Positions 7,033-12,986 of a stretch of 12,986 nt of DNA are shown piece after piece (position 1 is the first letter of the stretch; each line of letters starts with the position of its first letter). The stretch is from an uncultured Chloroflexota bacterium. Lineage in GTDB: Bacteria > Chloroflexota > Dehalococcoidia > Lucifugimonadales > CAJWER01. The notes below the pieces were generated by a model. The model was not told where the DNA came from. It made no database searches and saw only the letters and a program-made list of their open reading frames with translations. Position numbers and translations under genes: made by a program. The DNA lies in contig CAJWER010000067.1 of assembly GCA_913030785.1 (NCBI GenBank), positions 1-12,986 of the forward strand, read 5' to 3'.

Positions 7033-8052
7033 CTACGCTCTGACGAGTCTCAACGCCCCTACTGGTCTCCCATTCGGCTGCAACTTGAGCCACACGCCAT
7101 CCAGGAAAAAGTCGTCGGCGGGACCTGCCTCTTGGAACCCCTGGGCCGCAAACAGATCTCTCTTTTCATAGTCCTCGACCGACACGGTCGCCCTGAACGA
7201 AGCTGCTCCTCGACTTCGGCCCCACTCTATCGCGGCCTCGATCAGAGGAACCCACCGATCGCCGTAATTGTTGTGTGTAAACCCGTCCACTGAACAAACG
7301 CCATCATCCCCCAGCTTCGCGCTGGACAGGCCGACCACTTTCTGGCGATCACCAGCCCTCGCCGCGAAGAAGGTGGCATTCTCATCGTCGAGCAGGCCGA
7401 TATACCGTCCCACCTGTCCGGCGAAACCGCGGTGAACGAAGTATCGGCGCGACAATGTGGACATGTTCGCATCCATCACCTGCCAGTCGTGAGCGGAATG
7501 GACCAACGGCACCGCGGATGTGCGGTCCGTAGTTTCCCCAGGAAATACGCTCGCGGGACCGAGCCCTCTAAAGAACTCCACGAAATACTCCTCGGGGGAC
7601 ACACCGGAGAGTACGCGGACATGGGTAATCGACGCAACTAGCTTCCGATAGCCAGCACGGAAGTATGTTCTCCCTGCGTTCACATGGTTGGTTCCCAGAA
7701 ATATCGCCTCGCCGCCCATCTCCTTGAAGTCGGAAACAGGCGCATCGAACAAGGCCTGGCCGATGCCCTTGCGGCGAAACTCGGCTGCCGTGGCGGGGAG
7801 TCCGAACTCACAGAGCACTGGGTCGCGACCCGAGATCCAAATCATTGAGGTACCCGCCACCACGCCGTCCACCCTGGCGACGTAGAGGAGCTTGCGATCT
7901 TCAGATCGTGTTCGGTTGGTGAGATGACCACTGAGCATGGAGATGTCCGATCCTATGCCCACATCCTCGGGCACTTTTTGCCACATCTCCCATATCTCTT
8001 GAATAAGCTCGTCGGAAACCGGTGTTTCGTATCGGGTCAGTCTTGGGTCCAT
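7033..8052 (-). CDS. Two-domain GNAT-family acetyltransferase
   Basis: The 339-residue protein looks like two GNAT folds in tandem. The first (about 5-150) has a standard acetyl-CoA motif, EFRRKGIGQALF at 91-102, followed by NAGRTYFRAGY at 125-135, the usual end of the fold. The second (about 185-339) keeps the outline (VVGLSSAKL, WVPLIEAAIEWGRSRGA, FAAQGF) but lacks a clear glycine-rich acetyl-CoA loop, so it may be structural or substrate-binding. GNAT proteins move an acetyl group from acetyl-CoA to an amine; the substrate is not evident. The ATG at 8052 is chosen because GGGGTG precedes it and because a promoter with TTGACA at 8124-8119 would place the transcript start just upstream. A longer frame to 8202 would cross that promoter and the divergent NHL gene. 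It probably leads a short operon with the hydrolase. Confidence 0.85.
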   Translation of the reverse strand: MDPRLTRYETPVSDELIQEIWEMWQKVPEDVGIGSDISMLSGHLTNRTRSEDRKLLYVARVDGVVAGTSMIWISGRDPVLCEFGLPATAAEFRRKGIGQALFDAPVSDFKEMGGEAIFLGTNHVNAGRTYFRAGYRKLVASITHVRVLSGVSPEEYFVEFFRGLGPASVFPGETTDRTSAVPLVHSAHDWQVMDANMSTLSRRYFVHRGFAGQVGRYIGLLDDENATFFAARAGDRQKVVGLSSAKLGDDGVCSVDGFTHNNYGDRWVPLIEAAIEWGRSRGAASFRATVSVEDYEKRDLFAAQGFQEAGPADDFFLDGVWLKLQPNGRPVGALRLVRA

Positions 8053-8071
8053 GATCACCCCGTGTGGCTGG

Positions 8072-8102
8072 TTGCCTGTTCCGACAGAGGTCAATATATA
8101 AT
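8072..8102 (+). promoter_or_regulatory. Sigma-70-like promoter for the NHL-propeller gene
   Basis: A perfect -10 TATAAT occupies 8097-8102, with a fair -35 TTGCCT at 8072-8077 and a 19-base spacer. Transcription would start near 8109, about 35 bases before the ATG at 8144. It overlaps the leftward promoter in the same AT-rich block. Confidence 0.55.
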
Positions 8103-8124
8103 TGGCGCCGCTCCAACATGTCAA
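8095..8124 (-). promoter_or_regulatory. Sigma-70-like promoter for the two-domain GNAT gene
   Basis: On the minus strand a perfect -35 TTGACA (8124-8119) is followed, after 18 bases, by TATATA (8100-8095), or after 17 by TTATAT. Transcription would start near 8088, giving a leader of about 36 bases to the ATG at 8052. The -10 shares bases with the opposing promoter. Confidence 0.6.
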
Positions 8125-8143
8125 CAAACTAGCGAGAGCACAC

Positions 8144-9136
8144 ATGGTAAGGCTTGGAGAGGGACAGTTCACATACGATCTAACGGGGGACCAGTGGGGC
8201 AACCTGCCCGATGGATGGCTCTACGAGGAAGTTGCATGCGTCGCCGTCGACTCCAACGACAACCTCTTCGCGTTTAATCGCGGCAAGCACCCGATGATTG
8301 TCCTGGATAAGGACGGCAATTTCCTGAGGTCCTGGGGCGAGGATGTGTTCTTCGCGGCCCATGGTATCTCGATCACACCAGATGGCATGCTCTTTTGCGT
8401 CGATGCGCGAGACCACACAGTGCGAAAGTTCACCCGGGAGGGCAAGCTCTTGATGACCTTTGGGGAGAAGGGCACGCACAAGCCGCAGATGAGCGGCGAA
8501 CCCTTCGCGGCTGGACCTACCCACGCCGTCGTGGACCCGCGAGACGGCAGCATCTACATCTCCGACGGGTACAGCAACGCCCGGGTCCACAAGTACACCC
8601 CGGACGGCAAACCGCTCTTCTCTTGGGGTGAGCCCGGTACGAGGCCCGGCCAGTTCTGCACAGTGCACAAGCTCGCGGTGGACCGTGACGGAAATGTCTA
8701 TGTCGCTGACCGCGAGAACCAGAGGGTCCAGATATTCGACTCGAAAGGCAAGTATCAGGACCAGTGGGTCAACCTCGCTCCACCCACCCATGTCCACATA
8801 GACGACCGAGGCGAGTCCCCGGTGGTCTATGTGCTGGAGACCTTCGGAGGTCTCCGGTCAAACTACATGGATCTGGGCAACTGGACCGGCAAGAACCTGG
8901 GTCCACGGATAAGCATCTTCGACACCAGTGGGAATCTGCTGGCTTCGGTGGGTGATCGGCCGGAAGGGCTCGGCGTAGGCCAATTCTCAATGCCCCACGG
9001 CATGTGCGTCGATTCCCGCGGCGACATCTACTTCGCCGAGGTGCCCTGGGGCCAGTTCGGCAGCAAGATGGACCCGCAGCGGCGCGACCTCCGTGCGCTC
9101 CAGAAGCTGGTCAGGGTGGACGCAGCCACAGACTGA
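8144..9136 (+). CDS. NHL-repeat six-bladed beta-propeller protein
   Basis: The 330-residue product is built of repeated NHL blades. Each has a hydrophobic strand ending in D-x-x-G-N/D, then V-Y/F-V-A-D, then a strand such as V-Q-I-F-D with G-K/G-N turns. Clear blades lie near 30-63, 72-105, 124-160, 172-205, 215-265 and 283-327. Examples are LAVDRDGNVYVADRENQRVQIFD at its core (DGNVYVADR at 182-190) and VHKYTPDGKPLFSWG near 148. Related proteins include peptidyl-hydroxyglycine alpha-amidating lyase and lactonase or SMP-30-like propellers, but no catalytic set can be assigned. There is no signal peptide, so it is probably cytoplasmic. The ATG at 8144 is preferred over a TTG at 8102 because the latter lies inside the promoter -10. 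GAGAG precedes the chosen start. Confidence 0.85.
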   Translation: MVRLGEGQFTYDLTGDQWGNLPDGWLYEEVACVAVDSNDNLFAFNRGKHPMIVLDKDGNFLRSWGEDVFFAAHGISITPDGMLFCVDARDHTVRKFTREGKLLMTFGEKGTHKPQMSGEPFAAGPTHAVVDPRDGSIYISDGYSNARVHKYTPDGKPLFSWGEPGTRPGQFCTVHKLAVDRDGNVYVADRENQRVQIFDSKGKYQDQWVNLAPPTHVHIDDRGESPVVYVLETFGGLRSNYMDLGNWTGKNLGPRISIFDTSGNLLASVGDRPEGLGVGQFSMPHGMCVDSRGDIYFAEVPWGQFGSKMDPQRRDLRALQKLVRVDAATD

Positions 9137-9202
9137 CTAACGACAATGGGGAGTGCAGAGGGACTGTGCCCCTTTGCATCTTAATCTTTTCTAGGAGCCC
9201 TA

Positions 9203-9739
9203 ATGGCAAAAGGAATCGAGCTAAAGACCGAGCGTCTAAACCTACGTCCGATGAGGTTGGCCGACGCAGACGCCATATTGGCCTACTCCTCGGACGAGGT
9301 GTGGGCACAGTACCACGACAAGCTCCCTGACATGGACTTCATCGAGGAGTTCGTGGCACAGAACGTCCTGGCCCCCTGGGCAGACGACCCGCGCTTCTCT
9401 ATCGTCCTCGATTCCGAGGTGGTCGGCGGCATCGGGCTCACGATCGATCGCAAGTACGCTCACGGCGAACTAGCATACTCGCTGGCCCGGGAACACTGGG
9501 GCAAGGGGCTTGTAATGGAGGCGGCGCAGGAGGTTGTTCGCTGGGGGTTCGAAGAGCTGGAACTGGCGAAGATATGGACCCGGGCCGATGCCCTCAACAC
9601 CCAATCGACGCGAGTGATGGAGAAGCTCGGCATGACCCTCGAAGGAGTGCTGCGAGCCCACACCGTCGTGCGCGGCGAAATGCGGGACGAAGTGCGATAC
9701 GGCCTGTTGCAGGTCGAGTGGATCGAGCAGGCCTCGTAG
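9203..9739 (+). CDS. RimJ/RimL-type GNAT N-acetyltransferase
   Basis: The 178-residue protein has the compact GNAT_3 layout. It opens with TERLNLRPMRLADADAI at 9-25, has the strand VVGGIGLTI near 73-81, and the acetyl-CoA motif REHWGKGLVMEAAQEV at 96-111. It ends with LNTQSTRVMEKLGMTLEGVLR at its core (NTQSTRVMEKLGM at 132-144), typical of ribosomal-protein alanine and antibiotic-type acetyltransferases. AGGAG lies six bases before the ATG. It follows the NHL gene by 66 bases and could be in the same transcript. Its sequence is well separated from the two-domain GNAT at 7033-8052, so a recent duplication is unlikely. The substrate is unknown. Confidence 0.9.
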   Translation: MAKGIELKTERLNLRPMRLADADAILAYSSDEVWAQYHDKLPDMDFIEEFVAQNVLAPWADDPRFSIVLDSEVVGGIGLTIDRKYAHGELAYSLAREHWGKGLVMEAAQEVVRWGFEELELAKIWTRADALNTQSTRVMEKLGMTLEGVLRAHTVVRGEMRDEVRYGLLQVEWIEQAS

Positions 9740-9831
9740 GGCGGCTAGACCTTCCGACCACCCGTGTCCGCTGACTTATGATACCGTTCCTCCACCTTCG
9801 GACCGGCGCAAACCTGGTAGAGGTCCAAATT

Positions 9832-10848
9832 ATGAGCGAAAAACCAGTTCAGGTCGGATCTGACAGGCAGCTATTTCTTGACGAACTCTGGTTCGATAGC
9901 CAGGAGAACATCCGACTCAGGATGCACAACCCAGTGGCCCGCGAGGTCGCGCTGTCCGCAGATGAACCCTGGGAGTCTGGTGGAGTCCACTACTCCACGG
10001 TCATTGAGGACGATGGGCGCTATCGCATGTGGTATCGCTGCGATATTGGCGCAGGGCCTGAGAACCGCGACGGCGAATCGATGACGTGCTACACCGAAAG
10101 TACCGACGGCATCACCTGGGACAAGCCCAACCTCGGTCTCATTGAATGGGCCGGGTCACGCGCCAACAACATTATTTTCCCCACCGATGATCTTCGCGGT
10201 ATCAACGCCTCTGTGATAAGGGACCCGAACGGAGCGCCCGGCGGGCGATACAAGATGATCACCAGGGAAAGGACGAAGCCGGTCGATGCCATCCTGGGAT
10301 CCGTCTCGGACGATGGAATACACTGGACCCGAACCGGACCGCACCCGATTTTGACAGGTCGGCCCTTCGACAGCCACAACATCCTGCTATGGGACGAGGC
10401 GAGCGAGCGATACGTCATTTACATGCGCGGCCATTCGACGTCGGTGGCGGGCACATTCGGCCCTACCAAAAATGGCCATCGCTCCGTCCGCCGCAGCGAG
10501 TCCGCCGATTTTCTCAACTGGTCAGAACCCGAAATTGTGATCGAGTCCGACGACGGCGACCCGCCGGGTCTGCACTTCTACACGAACTCCGGCCTCAAGT
10601 ACGGTCGGGCAGCAAACGCGTTCCTGATGTTCCCAATGATCCTGTACCCGGAGCGCGTCCATCCGTCGGCCCCGATTCCTGGGTTGTCGGATATTCAGAT
10701 GGCGACCAGCCGCGATGGGGTAACCTGGAAGCGCCGTTTCCGCGAGCCTTACATCCGACCGGGACTGGACCTGCGCAATTGGGTGGACCGCAACCCGATA
10801 ATGGGACGCGGCAACGGCTTCGCGGCCATGGGCTCACCGGGTCGCTGA
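9832..10848 (+). CDS. GH43/GH32-like five-bladed propeller glycosidase-type protein, C-terminus replaced
   Basis: From the ATG at 9832 (AGAGGT upstream) 338 codons run to TGA at 10846-10848. Residues 1-324 form a recognisable bacterial propeller of the glycosyl-hydrolase clan J/F style. It has RQLFLDELWFD near 12-22, repeated S-x-DGI/V-x-W turns (TDGITWDKPNLG at 91-102, SDDGIHWTRTGPHP at 159-172, SRDGVTWKRRFREPY at 293-307), HNILLWDE and NWVDRNPIMGRG. Proteins of this type probably act on plant or algal carbohydrate, but catalytic acids cannot be assigned with confidence. At GRG (residues 325-327) the sequence changes to the GH105-like motif GRGNGFAAMG, then terminates in SPGR after a frameshift. 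About 100 or more C-terminal residues expected of the propeller are missing. An earlier start at 9778 adds non-homologous residues and is rejected. Confidence 0.7.
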   Translation: MSEKPVQVGSDRQLFLDELWFDSQENIRLRMHNPVAREVALSADEPWESGGVHYSTVIEDDGRYRMWYRCDIGAGPENRDGESMTCYTESTDGITWDKPNLGLIEWAGSRANNIIFPTDDLRGINASVIRDPNGAPGGRYKMITRERTKPVDAILGSVSDDGIHWTRTGPHPILTGRPFDSHNILLWDEASERYVIYMRGHSTSVAGTFGPTKNGHRSVRRSESADFLNWSEPEIVIESDDGDPPGLHFYTNSGLKYGRAANAFLMFPMILYPERVHPSAPIPGLSDIQMATSRDGVTWKRRFREPYIRPGLDLRNWVDRNPIMGRGNGFAAMGSPGR

Positions 10849-11285
10849 CATACATGCCGGAGGACCACCCTGATCGTACTAGGGTCCTGACGAAGTTCGT
10901 CGCCCTCATGGAGGCTATGCGCAAGCATCAGGAGCCGTCTGGCATGTGGCGTCAGGTCGTCAACTTTCCGGGTACATACCAAAAGTTCACCGCCACCAGC
11001 ATGACCGGCTATGCGATGGCCAGAGGGGTCCGGATGGGTTGGCTGGACGAGGGTTTCAGAGACACGGTCGTTCTGGCCTGGCAAGGAATTTCGGAGCGCA
11101 TCGAGGACTCGGGCAAGGTCGTTGACGCATGTTTTGGATCGGGCACCAACGCCGATGTGCAGTACTATCTGGACCGGCCCGCCGTGAGCGGCTTCGATGA
11201 CCGTGGCGGCAGCATGGCACTATGGTTCACCGCCGAGGTGCTGATGCTGCGCACGCTAAGTTGGCCGGGGCTGGATGCTGCCTGA
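10804..11285 (+). pseudogene. C-terminal half of a GH105/GH88-like (six-hairpin) hydrolase, frameshifted and fused
   Basis: GRGNGFAAMG is read in the frame of the upstream propeller. The following LTGSLTYMPEDHPDR onward is one frame over, to TGA at 11283-11285. Adding one G to the GGG at 10830-10832 joins them. This stretch matches the second half of unsaturated rhamnogalacturonyl/glucuronyl hydrolases: RGNG[WF]AA.G, YMPEDHPDR, QEPSGMWRQV, TATSMTGYAMARG, DACFGSGTN, and a final GGSMALWFTAEVLML. The first half of the alpha/alpha barrel, with its catalytic aspartate, is absent. The 3' piece would not be active. It is either the remnant of a deletion between neighbouring genes or the product of a mis-join. 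Gfo/Idh/MocA follows after 98 bases. Confidence 0.65.
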
Positions 11286-11356
11286 CAGCTGCTGACGCTC
11301 CAGCGGGGTGTGCTGAGAGCAAGCACCTCGATTTTCTGGCAAAGCAAAACCCAAGA

Positions 11357-11378
11357 CATAATCTAACTATACTAGGAG
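11357..11378 (+). promoter_or_regulatory. Possible -10 and ribosome-binding site before the Gfo/Idh/MocA gene
   Basis: CATAAT at 11357-11362 matches five of six -10 positions, with only a weak TTCTGG at 11334-11339 as -35. AGGAG follows six bases before the ATG at 11384. If used, it would give a very short leader and independent transcription of the dehydrogenase-like gene. The ribosome-binding site decides the start against a longer open frame from 11222. Confidence 0.3.
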
Positions 11379-11383
11379 TCCAC

Positions 11384-12448
11384 ATGGTCGCAAAAGTCCG
11401 AATCGGCTTCATAGGCGCGGGCGGAGTCGCCCAGAGCAGACACCTGCCGGCCCTCGCAAAGATACCCGAGGCGGAACTGGGACCAGTTTGGACCCGCACC
11501 CCCGCCAAGGCACAGTACGCGGTAGAGCAGTACGGCTTCTCCTCGGCCTCTGCAACCTGGCAAGAGGTTGCAGAGTCACCCGACGTGGACGCGGTGATCG
11601 TCGCCACGCCACCCGTGCTCCATCGCGATGCAACGGTTGCGGCTCTTACCGCCGGTAAACACGTACTTTGCCAGGCACGAATGGGCCTGAACCTGAGCCA
11701 TGCGCAGGACATGCTCGCAGCTTCACGAAAGCACAACCTGGTGACAGCCCTCTACCCACCCCTCCCCGGCCTGAAGGGTGACCGAACGATGTTGCGGCTG
11801 CTCCACGAGGAGGGATTCGTGGGCGATATCCGGGAGGTCCACGTTACCGGTATGATGTCGACCCCAGAGAGCGACGCGTATGCGTGGCAGACTGACCCCG
11901 CTGTGACAGGTGTCAACGCGATGACCCTCGGCATGTGGGTCGAAATCCTGAACAGATGGGTAGGCCCGGCCACGAGACTTGCAGCCATAGGGCGGACCCA
12001 CCGCACCAAGCGCACCGATGTCGCAGGGGATCGCGTAGACGCCGAAGTGCCGGACTCCATAGCCATAGTGGCGGACCTGGAGTGCAGGGCCACGGCCAGC
12101 TACCACTTCTCGTCTGTCGCCAGTTCCGTACCTGCCCAGACTATTTCGATCTACGGTTCCAAAGGTGCTCTGGTATACAACCTGTTCGGCGGGGAGATCG
12201 TGGGAGCCACAGACGGCGCGGCCAACCTGGGGCCCATCTTCATCCCCGAGGCGGAGATCCGCACCCAGGACACCGACTCCCAGTGGATTCGCGCCATCCT
12301 CGAGGGCACGCCAGTGTCCCCCGACTTCGAGGAGGGCATGCGGTACATGGAGTTTTCCGAAGCGGTTGCCCTTTCCCTGAAGTCCGGCGACATGGTCTCC
12401 CTCCCACCTCCATCACGGATGGAAGCCTGGGGTAACTACCTGTCCTAA
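11384..12448 (+). CDS. Gfo/Idh/MocA-family protein with altered active-site motifs
   Basis: The 354-residue protein has the family's two domains. The N-terminal Rossmann domain (1-125) has the dinucleotide motif GFIGAGGVAQSRHLPAL at 8-24, DVDAVIVATPP at 68-77 and GKHVLCQARMGLN at 91-103. The C-terminal beta-sheet domain (130-354) has GDIREVHVTG and ISIYGSKGAL. Members usually oxidise or reduce sugars or related polyols with NAD(P). In typical enzymes the residues after GKHVLC are EKP and the substrate site has D-x-G-x-H-x-x-D. Here they are QAR (97-99) and NAMTLGMWVEIL (178-189), so the usual catalytic Lys and His appear to be absent. The fold is secure; oxidoreductase chemistry is uncertain. 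AGGAG precedes the ATG at 11384. The gene closes the carbohydrate-like block. Confidence 0.85.
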   Translation: MVAKVRIGFIGAGGVAQSRHLPALAKIPEAELGPVWTRTPAKAQYAVEQYGFSSASATWQEVAESPDVDAVIVATPPVLHRDATVAALTAGKHVLCQARMGLNLSHAQDMLAASRKHNLVTALYPPLPGLKGDRTMLRLLHEEGFVGDIREVHVTGMMSTPESDAYAWQTDPAVTGVNAMTLGMWVEILNRWVGPATRLAAIGRTHRTKRTDVAGDRVDAEVPDSIAIVADLECRATASYHFSSVASSVPAQTISIYGSKGALVYNLFGGEIVGATDGAANLGPIFIPEAEIRTQDTDSQWIRAILEGTPVSPDFEEGMRYMEFSEAVALSLKSGDMVSLPPPSRMEAWGNYLS

Positions 12449-12533
12449 TGGCGCTCACAGAGGGAATCCAATAGGACGTCGCCTCCGCCCAACTAAGCGC
12501 GCGCAGCGCCCCAATTACGCGCCGCACCGCGCC

Positions 12534-12563
12534 TTGACACCAAATGGCGACGAAATTTAGACT
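12534..12563 (+). promoter_or_regulatory. Sigma-70-like promoter for the lipoprotein gene
   Basis: A perfect TTGACA at 12534-12539 is followed after 18 bases by TAGACT at 12558-12563 (four of six matches). Transcription would start near 12570, about 38 bases before the ATG at 12608. It is the best -35 on the plus strand of the right half. Confidence 0.55.
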
Positions 12564-12607
12564 CTGGAATGCATGACTCCGTCATCCAGGGGGGAGCCAC
12601 GATTTCC

Positions 12608-12986
12608 ATGCGTCTCAGACCACCCAGACTCGGCCTTCTCCTACTAGCGCTCGTGTTGCTGCTAGCCTTAGCCTGCACGATGGAAAAAGAGCCGCCCCCT
12701 CCCCCTGCAACCGCCGTACCAGCGGTCCCAGCACCCACGGCTAAAGCTGCGCCTACGTCCGAGCCGGAACCGCTGCCGACCCCCAGGCCCGCAGCGGACC
12801 CCGCACCTGCGGCCCACGCAGTACCGGCCACCTCTGCCGCCACAATTGCATCGGGATGCTCCGTGCCCGTGAGCCAGGCCACGGGATCCGACACGCTGTA
12901 CTGCACCGCCAGTGCCAATTCCACGAGGTTCGTGTCTCCAGTGAGCAGCCGCCGCTGCCCGGGCTCCACGCGCCGGATCTCCTCCA
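12608..12986 (+). CDS. Putative secreted lipoprotein, N-terminal part; 3' portion is antisense to an HflK fragment
   Basis: From the ATG at 12608 the frame begins with a basic n-region (RLRPPRLG), a leucine-rich core (LLLLALVLLLALA) and Cys23, a probable lipoprotein signal peptide. The lipobox ALAC is slightly atypical, with Ala at -3. Residues 24-75 form a Pro/Ala/Glu-rich linker, common between lipid anchor and folded domain in surface lipoproteins. The frame stays open to the window edge (126 codons). Beyond about residue 73 (12825 onward) the plus-strand translation is low-quality and Ser/Cys/Arg-rich, while the minus strand there encodes a clear HflK segment. The true lipoprotein therefore probably ends its authentic sequence at about 12825-12860. 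The folded domain is not in the window. The front part is supported by the promoter at 12534-12563. Confidence 0.5.
   Translation, partial: MRLRPPRLGLLLLALVLLLALACTMEKEPPPPPATAVPAVPAPTAKAAPTSEPEPLPTPRPAADPAPAAHAVPATSAATIASGCSVPVSQATGSDTLYCTASANSTRFVSPVSSRRCPGSTRRISS
12829..12984 (-). other. hflK: Fragment of HflK-like SPFH/band-7 protein on the opposite strand
   Basis: Read leftward from 12984, the minus strand gives EEIRRVEPGQ, then RLLTGDTNLVEL, then LAVQYSVSDPVAWL, then EHPDAIVAAEV. This closely follows the HflK pattern (an LTGDENIV-like motif, VQYR-V-DP, then the residues before the helical stalk). HflK is a membrane-anchored SPFH protein that, with HflC, surrounds the FtsH protease. Homology stops near 12829-12850, where the frame becomes a Gly/Ala/Ser low-complexity sequence that is simply antisense to the lipoprotein linker. 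The piece is a fragment from inside hflK, lacking both ends, in inverted orientation to its neighbour. Confidence 0.55.

Noticed and set aside
8102..8143. TTG start adding 14 residues to the NHL protein
   Set aside because: The codon overlaps the TATAAT -10 box, so it would lie at or before the transcript start.
8053..8202. Longer N-terminus for the two-domain GNAT protein
   Set aside because: It would cross the TTGACA/TATATA promoter and the start of the divergent NHL gene, and has no homology to GNAT proteins.
9148..9200. GGGG...CCCC hairpin followed by a T-rich stretch as a terminator between the NHL and GNAT genes
   Set aside because: Pairing is short with a large loop, and the T-rich tract is some distance from it; not convincing.
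12493..12825. Continuation of the HflK frame as a Gly/Ala-rich C-terminus
   Set aside because: It is low-complexity sequence antisense to a lipoprotein start with promoter and signal peptide, and lacks the helical stalk expected in HflK.
1..12986. CRISPR arrays, tRNA/rRNA genes, insertion sequences or integrase attachment sites
   Set aside because: I saw no regularly spaced repeats, transposase or integrase motifs, terminal inverted repeats or cloverleaf-like sequences.

Overview
This 12,986-base window is GC-rich, densely coded bacterial DNA with no tRNA, rRNA, CRISPR array or insertion sequence that I can see. The gene styles (a four-cysteine L28, a FakA/FakB pair, NHL-propeller, Gfo/Idh/MocA, GH43-like and GH105-like proteins, tandem GNAT proteins) fit an environmental Chloroflexota such as the SAR202/Dehalococcoidia group. 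That placement is an inference from general resemblance, with low to moderate confidence.

Layout. Positions 1-3531 are read on the minus strand. fakA (3531-1864) is followed by fakB (1817-963), a fatty acid kinase and its lipid carrier, then by the front half of a SAM-dependent O-methyltransferase (from 873) that runs in frame into an unrelated sensor-like membrane segment reaching the window edge. A non-coding gap with a strong 37-nt inverted repeat (3588-3624) separates fakA from the plus-strand housekeeping genes rpmB (3677-3868) and hemA (3939-5198). Positions 5278-6941 hold two damaged minus-strand genes: a membrane protein interrupted by an in-frame TGA, and an alpha/beta hydrolase with a one-base frameshift. 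A two-domain GNAT protein (8052-7033) and an NHL beta-propeller protein (8144-9136) diverge from one AT-rich block that appears to carry overlapping back-to-back promoters. Downstream on the plus strand are a RimJ/L-like GNAT (9203-9739), a GH43-like propeller joined to the second half of a GH105-like hydrolase (9832-11285), and a non-canonical Gfo/Idh/MocA protein (11384-12448). The right end starts a lipoprotein gene (12608) behind a good promoter, but the last ~150 bases read on the other strand as HflK.

How the genes relate. FakA and FakB should work together: FakB presents exogenous fatty acid and FakA phosphorylates its carboxylate. RpmB and HemA are core functions (ribosome; first committed step of tetrapyrrole synthesis). 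The 8144-12448 block looks like a carbohydrate or small-molecule catabolic neighbourhood, with no substrate readable.

The most notable feature is not a new defence or mobile system. It is a set of three abrupt domain junctions (about 350, 10804-10815 and 12825-12860), two one-base losses in short G/C runs and one premature stop. They suggest either a composite or error-bearing assembly (for example from single-cell amplification or metagenomics) or real local gene decay and rearrangement. I found no convincing undescribed multi-gene system.
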